From positions 620,001 to 684,000 of the forward strand of contig NZ_JPRI01000001.1 in the NCBI RefSeq assembly GCF_000737765.1: a stretch of 64,000 nucleotides of DNA, written 5' to 3'. Position numbers and translations under genes: made by a program. A model generated the notes under the pieces. The model ran no database searches and was not told the origin of the DNA. It saw only the letters and a program-made list of their open reading frames with translations. The stretch is from Chryseobacterium vrystaatense. Lineage in GTDB: Bacteria; Bacteroidota; Bacteroidia; Flavobacteriales; Weeksellaceae. Below, in pieces: positions 1-7,847 of the stretch. Numbering within the stretch: position 1 is the first letter of the stretch; the number at the start of each line of letters is the position of its first letter.

Positions 1-2
1 CC

Positions 3-179
3 TATAAAGTATTCAATCTTCCTAAATCAGAATTAATTGAAGAATATCGGAAGTTTGTTACATCTTTTAATTCTACAGGAAGAGGCACTGAAGGTTATGG
101 ATGCGTCAAAACAGTTTTTAATGTTATTAAAAAAGAATATACCGAAGAATTAATTGGAGACGCAATAAAACATTTTTAG
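3..179 (+). CDS. C-terminal end of an unknown protein, cut by the window edge
   Basis: An open frame enters from the left edge and runs 58 codons to TAG at 177-179. It has no start inside the window, so only the C-terminus is seen. The residues are ordinary soluble protein (ends DAIKHF), with no signal peptide or membrane segment. I do not recognise the family. It lies in the AT-rich island that interrupts yifB, so it is probably island cargo. The other two forward frames stop within a few codons, which supports this frame. Confidence 0.45.
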   Translation, partial: YKVFNLPKSELIEEYRKFVTSFNSTGRGTEGYGCVKTVFNVIKKEYTEELIGDAIKHF

Positions 180-268
180 ATACAATGAAAGCAAAAGTCA
201 AGGTCCCGTTTTTGAAAATCAACTCTTCCCTGTAATTGTTCCAAAATTATAGCATAACATAATTTTTA

Positions 269-475
269 TTATTTATCGATATTTTTGTTTTGTATTTCAA
301 TTCTTTCTTTCTCGAGAATATCCGCCATAATTTTCGCTTGTAGTTTGCAATCCATGAGCTCCGCTTTTAAGCTGTCAATTGTTATGTCTTTCTTATCAAT
401 AACTTTAAATGAAGTATCTGATTTTGAACAACCAACAAGTAAAAGAAGAATAATAGAGATAAGGAACTTTTTCAT
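269..475 (-). CDS. Small predicted lipoprotein (68 aa)
   Basis: Residues 1-16 form a short signal sequence (MKKFLISIILLLLVGC) with a clear lipobox, LVGC, so the protein is predicted to be lipidated at Cys16. The remaining 52 residues are charged and probably helical (a run rich in K, E, I and L), and may form a coiled coil. No catalytic motif is seen and I do not recognise the family. It resembles small lysis-type or entry-exclusion lipoproteins of mobile elements, but that is a guess from size and location only. The overlapping plus-strand frame at 285-500 is a shadow. Confidence 0.55.
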   Translation of the reverse strand: MKKFLISIILLLLVGCSKSDTSFKVIDKKDITIDSLKAELMDCKLQAKIMADILEKERIEIQNKNIDK

Positions 476-579
476 GATTTATATTTTCACTCTTAAATAA
501 CAGAAACTTCATATTTATAAATTTTCTATTATTTATTTTATTAGCATATTTATATTATTTATCAGGTGATGTTATTTTA

Positions 580-786
580 TCAATTAGAGATGTAAATTAT
601 CATCTCCTTTTGTATTTGACAGGTATCTCCAAAGAAATTAAAATTGAAAAGAATCTGTTTATTACCACCTGTGAAAAACAGATTTTTTATGATTAGAAAT
701 ACTATAGTTTGTAAAAACAGGCCATCTTTCAAATCCCTTATGCTTTCTATTGGAACAAAGCGAAAAACCCTTTTCATCAATTTCAT
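580..786 (-). CDS. Doubtful small ORF (68 aa), unknown
   Basis: An open frame of 68 codons rich in F, I, K and N, as expected for translated AT-rich DNA. It has no signal peptide, no recognisable domain and no obvious ribosome binding site. A second Met at codon 4 is an equally good start. It lies in an otherwise gene-free stretch (476-867) of the island and may be a fragment of a decayed gene or chance. I list it only because nothing else explains the region. Confidence 0.2.
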   Translation of the reverse strand: MKLMKRVFRFVPIESIRDLKDGLFLQTIVFLIIKNLFFTGGNKQILFNFNFFGDTCQIQKEMIIYISN

Positions 787-867
787 TTGTTCCTTATCAA
801 ATCACAGGAAAGAATATAAATAAAATAGTGAAGAGGTGTTAAGAGTAGCAATTCAAAAAGATAGACA

Positions 868-2163
868 CTATTTTATTTGATTAATAAACCCTTCACTTAG
901 TCGTCTCACTGTACTTGCCGAATTGTTCACGATCGCATTGTAGAGTGGTTGAATTTTATTTGGTAAATCAGAAAATTCGTCTAATTGATATTTAGTAAGG
1001 AAATCAGAGAAATACCCAACCATGTCGTGATGTTTCAGCTTTTCCAAAATAATATCGTCATTCGTAATTCCCTTTTCGAAATATTTTAACCACCTTTCCT
1101 CGGTAATTTTCGCAAGTTCATTTTCTGCTGTAGGTACAGCCGCATTTGATCTGCCATAATGATTCCCTAACAATACCACGAGATAGGCTTGTATGCAATC
1201 CATTAAGGCTGGTGCTGGAATCGTTCTACCTAAGGTAGCTAATTTTTTCACAGCCATTGGTTCATTATGAAAGTTATTGAATGCGAAATGTACATCAATC
1301 AACTGTTTGGCAGCTTTAATAAATGTATTAGAACGCAAATTTTCTGGCACATAATCAAAACCACCAACTTTTGACAAAGCTGTTTTTACACCACTAATGG
1401 CAATAGAATTACCAGAAGCAGTGACGTCACGATATGTAGAACCGATATTCCAGCGATCATTCTCACTTAATTTGTCCCATATCTGTGGAAGCATTGTATT
1501 TAAATTACCCAATGCGTTTTCTAATTTTGCTCCTATTTCAGTTTTAATGGCTGTAATAAGTATAGTTATGACGGTTCGTAAATAGAAAACAGGTGAATTT
1601 ATCACTTGATCTAATTGCTTATCATGTAGTGGCATTGTTTCGGTTAGCAAACGGTCTCTAAATTTTGAGAATTCTAATGCTATAGATATGTCCTGTTCAC
1701 CAAGAATATATTTAACACTAGTTTTAACAATGTCGAAAGCTTCAACATAATCTAAATCTTCTGTTGCGTCTTTTGAGAAATAATGAGTAATAAGTTCGTT
1801 TGCTTGCCTAAGTTTTAAAGCTGCCGTCTTCCCGATAACTCCAAGTTGCTCGGCTAATTGAATTGTTGAATAATCAGTTAATACGGAATCAATCGCAGAA
1901 TATTCATCAATATCAGGTCGGTTCAACATTTCACCAATAAATGTCATACCTAATGTTCCGATTGTATCTTTCAACTTTACTATCGCCTTTTTCCAGGCGT
2001 ATTCAGCTGCCATATCATATGCTCCCCCGTTGAAAGCATTTACAATGTTTCTTTGCTGAATAGGACTTAGATATGTTGCAAAAGTTATAATTTCAGCTGG
2101 TTCCTTAATCGCAGGTGGCAGATCTATACCATCTGCACCCTGCCAAAGTTGCTTGCTTTTCAT
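868..2163 (-). CDS. Unknown 431-residue partner of the DisA_N-like protein
   Basis: No family is recognised. The protein is mostly helical and soluble-looking. Two moderately hydrophobic stretches (FYLRTVITILITAI in the middle and an LMDCIQAYLVVLL segment near residue 330) are too short or polar for confident membrane helices. I chose the ATG at 2163 because it overlaps the upstream gene's TGA as ATGA, the usual sign of translational coupling. A start four codons earlier (ATG at 2175) is also open and would give 435 aa. The tight coupling suggests that its product works with, or responds to, the upstream DisA_N-like protein, perhaps as effector of a conflict system. That role is inference only. 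Confidence 0.75.
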   Translation of the reverse strand: MKSKQLWQGADGIDLPPAIKEPAEIITFATYLSPIQQRNIVNAFNGGAYDMAAEYAWKKAIVKLKDTIGTLGMTFIGEMLNRPDIDEYSAIDSVLTDYSTIQLAEQLGVIGKTAALKLRQANELITHYFSKDATEDLDYVEAFDIVKTSVKYILGEQDISIALEFSKFRDRLLTETMPLHDKQLDQVINSPVFYLRTVITILITAIKTEIGAKLENALGNLNTMLPQIWDKLSENDRWNIGSTYRDVTASGNSIAISGVKTALSKVGGFDYVPENLRSNTFIKAAKQLIDVHFAFNNFHNEPMAVKKLATLGRTIPAPALMDCIQAYLVVLLGNHYGRSNAAVPTAENELAKITEERWLKYFEKGITNDDIILEKLKHHDMVGYFSDFLTKYQLDEFSDLPNKIQPLYNAIVNNSASTVRRLSEGFINQIK

Positions 2164-3221
2164 TGTTTTTCCCAAATTTTTAAGTTTCCATCCTGTGATT
2201 TATAAAAACAAAACTCAAAATGACCACAGTTCGTCATTGATAAAAATGCTTTTGAACGAGCTCCTCCAGTAAGTTTGTCCCCCGGGCGAACATCATCTGC
2301 TATAAGCATATGATACCCCAGAATCTTTCCTTTATCTGTCATTATCGTAATTCCATCATGGTTCAGCATTGCTTGAAAAATTGCCCCATGTGATCGAAGA
2401 TTTACAGATGATTGGCTATCGCCCTCTTGGGTTTGCATAAGCAAATTCTGAAAGTCTATTGGGATCTCTAAATAAATACCGCCATTAACCTTCAAGCCAC
2501 TTTTAACTTTTGCAATATTCTCTTCAGTATCTCGAACGATGCCAATTAAATTTCCATGACCTAATTTTAATGCTTCATCAATTAGCTTCTCAAAATAGGT
2601 ATTTAACTTTACAACCAGATCAGCATCACAATCTTTAGTCGCAGCATTACAAAGTTTATTTAGCTCATTCTTTGAATAATCCCCAAGTGGTTCAAGATTC
2701 AATGATACAATAACCTTGTTTTTTATTCCGGATAGTTCAACAACTTTCTTCCCTATGTTACGGATGTATGCGACTGAATGTTCTGATTCTCCAGACTTTA
2801 GATCCCCAACTACTTGCGAATGGATGGAAGGACTAGTTTCATCAACATCGGCACTTACTAATCCATACCTCATTTCGCTCCCATTAACCTCGACAAATAT
2901 GATCCATCCACTGGTCGCTAATGGGGCGCACAACTTGATAGCCATGCCGAATTCTTCTTTAGTCAATTCTTGACGTTTGATCGTAATAATCTTTGGAATA
3001 ATCGAATCGAGAAACTCAATATTACTTACTATTATAACTTCAGGAAACAAAGGCTTTCCTTCTTCATAATAATCCGAAATTAAATCAATAATATTTAAGA
3101 TCCCATCCTTAACAATACCAACATTGGGCATTTTGAAATTTTCCATCAATAGAAAATTTCCTATAGCATTTAGTACTTCTTTACGAAGTGAAGAGTGTTC
3201 TAGTTCAGCCACTGAAAGCAT
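2160..3221 (-). CDS. DisA_N-like (diadenylate cyclase fold) protein with N-terminal sensor region (353 aa)
   Basis: Residues about 205-353 follow the order of the DisA_N diadenylate cyclase domain. A helix (FEKLIDEALKLGHGNLIGIV) is followed by a bound-loop region, then HDGITIMTDKGKILGY where classical enzymes have DGA, then GGARSKAF where they have GTRHRA, then a final strand pair (CFYKSQDG). The catalytic DGA and RHR motifs are therefore variant (DGI, RSK). Residues 1-200 look like the sensor region called DACNV in annotation of such proteins. Known family members make cyclic di-AMP from ATP, and divergent ones have been proposed in conflict systems. Whether this one is an active cyclase is open. 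It is the first gene of a two-gene operon within the island. Confidence 0.72.
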   Translation of the reverse strand: MLSVAELEHSSLRKEVLNAIGNFLLMENFKMPNVGIVKDGILNIIDLISDYYEEGKPLFPEVIIVSNIEFLDSIIPKIITIKRQELTKEEFGMAIKLCAPLATSGWIIFVEVNGSEMRYGLVSADVDETSPSIHSQVVGDLKSGESEHSVAYIRNIGKKVVELSGIKNKVIVSLNLEPLGDYSKNELNKLCNAATKDCDADLVVKLNTYFEKLIDEALKLGHGNLIGIVRDTEENIAKVKSGLKVNGGIYLEIPIDFQNLLMQTQEGDSQSSVNLRSHGAIFQAMLNHDGITIMTDKGKILGYHMLIADDVRPGDKLTGGARSKAFLSMTNCGHFEFCFYKSQDGNLKIWEKQ

Positions 3222-3470
3222 TTATTATGGATAAAAATAATGTTTTTTTTTTACAGAATGTCTATAATAAGAAATTTAACGCATTTAACTTTTAATTCAC
3301 TCTAAAAATGAGGACGTGTAGCTTATTAGTTTATGTCCAATTGCATTTACCTTGCAAAATTACAACATTTCCCAAAGCGCCTTTTAAATTTTAGTGTAGT
3401 GTGGCATTCGGAAAGCGACTACTTATTAATTCGCATTACCTTATAGAATTTTCGCGCTAACTAATGTATT

Positions 3471-4211
3471 TTAGCAATTTCTATTGTAATTGACAAAAAT
3501 ACCCGGAACTCTTTTGGCGAGCATTGTTTTTCCGCTGCCCGGAGGTCCTATCAAAATAATGTTGTGCCCTCCCGCTGCGGCAACTTCCATGGCCCGCTTT
3601 GCGGTTTCCTGTCCTTTAACTTCAGAAAAATCAAATGGAAAATCGTTAATCCTTTCCTGAAATTCTTTTCTGGTATCTAACGTTACTTTTTTAATTGGTT
3701 TTCCTTCGTTAAAGAAATCGATGACTTCTTTCATATTTTCAGCTCCGTACACCTCAAGACCATCTACAATAGCTGCCTCTCTTGTATTCTGAAGGGGAAG
3801 TATAATTCCTTTGAAACCTTCTTCCTTTGCCTGAATGGCAATGGGAAGCACTCCTTTGACAGGTTGTAAACTTCCATCCAGAGACAGTTCGCCCATAATA
3901 ATATAATCCTGAATGTTTTCTGCCACAATCTGATCTGATGCTGCAAGAATTCCTATAGCTATGCTGAGATCGTAGGCAGCCCCTTCTTTCCTAAGGTCCG
4001 CAGGTGCCATATTAATGGTAATTTTTTTTCCCGGAATTTTATATCCCACATTTCTTAACGCTGCAGAGATCCGGTAGCTGCTTTCTTTAATGGCATTATC
4101 GGGAAGACCTACCAGGTGATATCCTACTCCTCCGGTATCTACATTAACCTCAATCGTAATGGTTTGTGCAGCTACCCCATGGATAGCACTGCCATAAATT
4201 TTTATTAACAT
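3471..4211 (-). pseudogene. YifB/ComM Mg-chelatase-like ATPase, truncated after Walker A
   Basis: The N-terminal ChlI-type domain (about residues 1-180: [20 protein letters not shown], AGxL-like [15 protein letters not shown]) is intact. It is followed by the start of the AAA+ domain with Walker A GPPGSGKT at about residue 222. The family is normally about 500 aa, and this frame ends at residue 246 with an unrelated tail, FVNYNRNC. Walker B, sensor motifs and the C-terminal domain are missing, so ATPase function must be lost unless the rest is supplied elsewhere. Family members assist branch migration in natural transformation. The break is the right boundary of the island at 1-3497. Confidence 0.85.
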
Positions 4212-4315
4212 GATCTGCGTGTTTTTGTAAAAATAAATAATATATTATTTCAAAATATCCTCATTAAAATTGACAGTTTTAAGTTTCATTATATATTTTA
4301 AAAAAAATATCAACA

Positions 4316-4361
4316 AAAAGACAAACCGATACAGAATGTTTCTGTACCGGCTTATCAGCTA
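4316..4361 (-). terminator. Hairpin terminator after the DUF6876 gene, copy 1 of a repeat
   Basis: An imperfect 10-bp stem (4326-4335 with 4341-4350, loop 5) is followed on the minus strand by a T-rich stretch (TTTGTCTTTTTG). A near-identical 45-bp copy lies at 7771-7816, also just 3' of a minus-strand gene. Confidence 0.6.
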
Positions 4362-4412
4362 TAAAAAAATTAAATTCTAATGTGTACTGTTATTGGTCTA
4401 TGACCCGGAGAT

Positions 4413-4778
4413 TTATTCTTCACAAGGCATCAGCAGGTTATTACCTATTTTACAGATCGTAAGGCTTGAAAAATAAAAGTCTTTGGCAGGCCCATTTATC
4501 TCTAACAACATCTCATCTTTCCTGTCGGATACAACAACTATAATTTCACCATCTTCATTTTTCAAAAGTTTCCATTTTTGGTATTTAACTGCGTTTAACT
4601 TTATACAGTTTTGAACCACAATATCCAAAAACCAATAGCAGTTCTCCTGTTCTGCCACATATAATATTCCTTCACTAACACTGATCTTTTCAGAGTATTC
4701 AATGAACATTTCGGCTTTGGAAAATTCGTTGTACAACTGATTTGCACAGTTCTCTATTTTCTTATTTTTTCTCATCAC
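4413..4778 (-). CDS. DUF6876-like protein (121 aa)
   Basis: The pattern DGxxYLAExxxxYWxxDI, then KWKL, then a terminal LLMPCE matches the layout I know for DUF6876 proteins. Here it reads EGILYVAEQENCYWFLDIV, QKWKLL and NLLMPCEE. The function of the family is unknown; members are small, soluble and often plasmid- or phage-borne. There is no signal peptide. It lies 178 bp downstream of the anti-sigma/barrel gene and upstream of a hairpin terminator, so it could be cotranscribed or independent. A start at codon 2 is equally possible. Confidence 0.62.
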   Translation of the reverse strand: MMRKNKKIENCANQLYNEFSKAEMFIEYSEKISVSEGILYVAEQENCYWFLDIVVQNCIKLNAVKYQKWKLLKNEDGEIIVVVSDRKDEMLLEINGPAKDFYFSSLTICKIGNNLLMPCEE

Positions 4779-4956
4779 GCTCTCATTTTAGCTCGGAAGA
4801 AACTTTTTTTGAGTAAAAAAAGCCACTTCAAAAAAATGAATGAAATGGCTCAAAAAAAAAATAATCCTAAATATTTAATATCATTTAATATCACATGGGT
4901 TTAATCAATTCCAAGACTTAATCTTCCAGCGTTTACAGTGAAAAATCAGCCTATTT

Positions 4957-6333
4957 TTATTGGATGGAATACCTTACACCGAATTCTAAATTCAGATTCA
5001 GTGGTTTTTCCCTGTAGATGGTTCTAATCTCACTTCCGTCATTAAAATTATATCTTAAGCTCGGCTCAAAATAAATCCCAAAATTTTTAAATAGTTTATA
5101 CTGAACTCCTCCTCCCGCATTCAACGACATTTGTAATGAGTTTACCGTTAGTTCTTCTGAAAAACTTTCCTTTATTTCATGATTAACTATATAATTTGTT
5201 TTCATTTTTCCAAGGATTGATTTTTCAATCTGGGCACCGGCACTTGCATAAGCAGATATATTTCCTTTCTGCCATATTCGATAATTTATCTGAACAGGAA
5301 TTCCTATATATTTGACGGTTTGCTCTCCTTTGATCATATTGGCTTCAGTTCCAGATAAGAGATCTGATGAAAGCTTTGAATAGGTCAGCCCTGTCGTCAC
5401 AGACCATTGATCATTGAGCTGGTAAGAAACAGATAATCCCAATTTTACAGGGAGCTTATGCCTTATATCTGTTTTTACATCTTCGTATCTGTTTCCTGCA
5501 AAGATTTCACCTAACGGATCTTCTTCTGTTTCCGCTCCACTGTCAGCCGGAATTTCAAGCTGTTGTCCGTTCATCATAACGTAGCCTTCCTGTTGATGGG
5601 AAGAAAGAGAAGAATTGGATGAAGGCGGCCCCGATATTAGACCCAAAATCCACTTGTGATTAAAATTGTTCCTGTTCTTATCTCCATCAGTCTGAGCCAG
5701 ATTTTCCTGGGAATAAGCTTCAGCAGTCAGAGAATCAAGACTGTATTTATCATTTATTTCTGAAACAGAAAAATGTCCAGCCATTAACGGTTCACTTATG
5801 TTATCATAGGAGTCCTTCGTTTCAACATCCTTCATGTTTACTTTTAGAGATTCATAAGATAAATCTTCTAATAGCTTTGTTTTCTTATTGGTCCTGATAT
5901 GAGAAAACACCTTTTCATTCGTTGTGCGAGCTTTATGGTTTACCTCTTTTTTATGAATATCAAAACTGAAAACAATAGCGTCCGTATTTAAGCTTCCTGA
6001 CAAAGAAGATGCCTGTACAGTCTTTTTTTGTGTTCTATTTCCCGTAAGGTTTTTAAAATCATCGTCCTGTATCTTTAGAAAGAATATAACAGAAACCAAA
6101 ACTGCGATTCCAGCAGCAATACTTAATGCACCTATTCTGTGTTTTAAATTCTTTTGATCATGCTTTTTGTCATCATTTTTCTCTGTCGAAGGTTGGTCAG
6201 GCATCAACGGAAAAACATTGTATTCTTCTTCCGGAAACAGTTCTTTTTCAATACTGAGCCAAAGGCCATCCGGCGGATCATCCTCATGACCTTCAAACTT
6301 ATTTTTTAGGTCGGCTAACCATTTATCTTTCAT
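4957..6333 (-). CDS. Anti-sigma-like protein fused to an outer membrane beta-barrel (458 aa), copy 1
   Basis: Residues 1-60 are a charged cytosolic segment (WLADLKNKFEGHEDDPPDGLW) typical of Bacteroidetes anti-sigma-like N-termini. A single membrane helix follows at about 67-87 (IGALSIAAGIAVLVSVIFFL), then a polar, low-complexity periplasmic linker to about 270. The C-terminal 190 residues are a PorT/OMP_b-brl-like beta-barrel (LGLSVSYQLNDQWSVTTGLTY), ending in an aromatic strand VRYSI. The start ATG overlaps the sigma gene's stop (ATGA, 6330-6333), so the two are translationally coupled. I infer that it holds the sigma factor inactive until an envelope signal arrives. Paralogue at 8849-10246. 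Confidence 0.8.
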   Translation of the reverse strand: MKDKWLADLKNKFEGHEDDPPDGLWLSIEKELFPEEEYNVFPLMPDQPSTEKNDDKKHDQKNLKHRIGALSIAAGIAVLVSVIFFLKIQDDDFKNLTGNRTQKKTVQASSLSGSLNTDAIVFSFDIHKKEVNHKARTTNEKVFSHIRTNKKTKLLEDLSYESLKVNMKDVETKDSYDNISEPLMAGHFSVSEINDKYSLDSLTAEAYSQENLAQTDGDKNRNNFNHKWILGLISGPPSSNSSLSSHQQEGYVMMNGQQLEIPADSGAETEEDPLGEIFAGNRYEDVKTDIRHKLPVKLGLSVSYQLNDQWSVTTGLTYSKLSSDLLSGTEANMIKGEQTVKYIGIPVQINYRIWQKGNISAYASAGAQIEKSILGKMKTNYIVNHEIKESFSEELTVNSLQMSLNAGGGVQYKLFKNFGIYFEPSLRYNFNDGSEIRTIYREKPLNLNLEFGVRYSIQ

Positions 6334-6899
6334 AGGGCCTCCTTTTTAAATTGTTTGTATGTATTAATTTCATGTACGAGTTTCCGTTTAGCCTTATGCA
6401 GTTGAGATGCCGAAGAACCTTCACTTATAGACAGTAATTGCGAAATCTCTTTATGGGATTTATTCTCAAATACATATAGATTAAAAACAACCCTGTACCC
6501 ATTGGGCAGCAATTTTATCATGGTCATAAGCTCCTCCATAGGAACATCTGACAGCTCGGGCTCTTCATCATCTTCCTTACCTATCATTTCCTCTTCCATT
6601 GTCGAAAACTCCATCTTTGAAAAGCTTCTTATATATTGCAGCACTTCATTAATAACAATGCGTATTATCCAGGCTTTTAAGGAACCCTTTCCCATATATT
6701 TAAAAGAATCGATGTGATGAAACATTTTAATAAAGCTGTTTTGAAGTATATCATGAATGTCATCATTTCCTTTCAGATATCTCCTGCATATGGACGTAAG
6801 CTCTCGTGAATAAGAATTATATAATTCTTTCCAGGCCGATTGTTCCTTTTTAACCAAACGCGTCAACAGTTGAATCTCTGGACTATCTTTTTCAGGCAT
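6330..6899 (-). CDS. ECF-type RNA polymerase sigma factor, copy 1
   Basis: The 189-residue size and two-domain layout are those of ECF sigma factors. Region 2 spans about residues 24-92, with the conserved DIHDILQNSFIKMF and the GSLKAWIIRIVINEVL segment. Region 4 spans about 124-176, with the helix-turn-helix SHKEISQLLSISEGSSASQL. It directs RNA polymerase to a small set of promoters and is expected to be held by the anti-sigma/barrel protein coded immediately downstream. A terminator at 6926-6960 separates it from the lipoprotein gene upstream. Paralogue at 10239-10805 with the same neighbours. Confidence 0.93.
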   Translation of the reverse strand: MPEKDSPEIQLLTRLVKKEQSAWKELYNSYSRELTSICRRYLKGNDDIHDILQNSFIKMFHHIDSFKYMGKGSLKAWIIRIVINEVLQYIRSFSKMEFSTMEEEMIGKEDDEEPELSDVPMEELMTMIKLLPNGYRVVFNLYVFENKSHKEISQLLSISEGSSASQLHKAKRKLVHEINTYKQFKKEAL

Positions 6900-6925
6900 T
6901 TAACGTATCCCAAATTTAATATGAG

Positions 6926-6960
6926 TAAAAAGGTGTGCTTTCCCAATTCAAGCACACCTG
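6926..6960 (-). terminator. Rho-independent terminator of the DUF4840-like gene
   Basis: A perfect 10-bp stem AGGTGTGCTT/AAGCACACCT (6931-6940 with 6950-6959) is followed on the minus strand by TTTTT. It lies 13 bp after the lipoprotein stop. Confidence 0.85.
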
Positions 6961-6972
6961 AACAATGTTTCC

Positions 6973-7569
6973 TTACGGCAGTTTCTTCAACATCGGAAAA
7001 TTATATTTTATTTTATCGTAGGGATTTACTGCGGTTCCCTCAACAGTTATTTTAGTGGCTTCCAGTTCGAAGTTTAGATTTTGAGTCTTTCCTTTTGTAA
7101 ACACTCCTTTTTTAGCTGGGACAAATGTTACAACTACTTTTTTACTCACCCCTTCTATTGGAACCTGAAGGGTCAGCTCCTTGGGAGAAAAAGCAAGTTC
7201 AACTTCTTTTTTTTCTTTATTCAGGGCCGAAGTATAATTTAGCTCATACTTAACTTTTCCAATAGCTGTTAAAGCCTGACCCGCTTTCACAGGATCACTA
7301 ATCACGGATGCAATGATCTCTTTCATTGGAAATTCTGTGAAGTTGATTATATTTTTCTGAGCACTGAAAATCACATTTGTTTCACCATTAACCGTTCCTT
7401 TTGATATAACAGCTTTTCCAGTATAATCGCCATTGACGTCTTCTATCTTTAGGGCATCGGGATTGGTTTTAGGTTTATCATCATCATCCCTGCAGCTTAT
7501 GATACTAAAAGTAAAACTTAGCAGGATGAATAACACGGATAAGGCTTTGAAGCTTACGAACTTTTTCAT
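6973..7569 (-). CDS. DUF4840-like lipoprotein, copy 1 (198 aa)
   Basis: The N-terminal signal sequence ends in the lipobox SIISC (Cys26), followed by an acidic RDDDDK stretch. Asp residues right after the lipid cysteine are common in Bacteroidetes lipoproteins. The rest is beta-rich (NGDYTGKAVISKG, ITVEGTAVNPYDKIKYNFP), as in the DUF4840 group of uncharacterised Bacteroidetes lipoproteins. It has a clear paralogue at 10902-11483 that shares INFTEFPMKEI-type and ALTAIGKVKY segments. It lies directly upstream of an ECF sigma/anti-sigma pair in both copies, and it carries the repeated upstream motif, so it may be a target or sensor of that sigma factor (inference). Confidence 0.75.
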   Translation of the reverse strand: MKKFVSFKALSVLFILLSFTFSIISCRDDDDKPKTNPDALKIEDVNGDYTGKAVISKGTVNGETNVIFSAQKNIINFTEFPMKEIIASVISDPVKAGQALTAIGKVKYELNYTSALNKEKKEVELAFSPKELTLQVPIEGVSKKVVVTFVPAKKGVFTKGKTQNLNFELEATKITVEGTAVNPYDKIKYNFPMLKKLP

Positions 7570-7607
7570 TTTAAATTTGAATTAATTATTGATTAAAAAT
7601 ATTTACT

Positions 7608-7630
7608 TTGAGTACTCATTTATAAAATGC
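7608..7630 (-). promoter_or_regulatory. Conserved GAGTACTC motif upstream of lipoprotein copy 1
   Basis: On the minus strand this reads GCATTTTATAAATGAGTACTC and then CAA, about 39 bp before the start codon. Twenty of 22 positions match the element at 11518-11540 in front of the paralogue. It contains the perfect palindrome GAGTACTC at 7610-7617. I infer an ECF-sigma-dependent promoter or operator. Confidence 0.55.
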
Positions 7631-7770
7631 AGCAATTGTAAATCCTTGCCTGAAAAATTCAATAAAAAACATAATACACTGATTATCAATATCATTATTT
7701 TATAAATAAAACATCATATTTGTTTTAAATCATCATCTTGTAAGAAGTTTTGCAACAGGATTTTATAAAC

Positions 7771-7816
7771 AAAAAGACAAACCGGTACAGACTGTCTCTA
7801 TACCGGCTTATCAGCG
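7771..7816 (-). terminator. Hairpin terminator after the T9SS protein gene, copy 2 of a repeat
   Basis: The stem ccggtacaga/tctataccgg (7782-7791 with 7797-7806) is followed on the minus strand by TTTGTCTTTTTG. It is about 85 percent identical to 4316-4361, including flanking bases outside the stem. Confidence 0.6.
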
Positions 7817-7847
7817 ATTAAAAAAAACTAACTCAGGATATTTACTA

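Larger units (their letters stand above)
1..3497. mobile_element. Genomic island inserted in yifB (right part only)
   Basis: The yifB homology stops at about 3497, exactly after the codons for VPGI that follow Walker A, and unrelated AT-rich DNA follows leftward. Read on the minus strand, the foreign DNA begins TGTCAATTACAATAG, and TGT is the terminal trinucleotide of Tn7-like elements. YifB/ComM is a known insertion site for Tn7-like/AbaR-type elements in other phyla. No transposase or integrase is visible in this window, and the left end and the rest of yifB lie outside it. The element type is therefore not established. Confidence 0.45.

Noticed and set aside
28-179. Assigning a family (helicase, restriction or phage protein) to the left-edge fragment
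   Set aside because: 58 residues without a motif do not support any family.
285-500. 71-residue plus-strand ORF
   Set aside because: It lies wholly antisense to the lipoprotein gene 269-475, which has a proper lipobox; it is a shadow.
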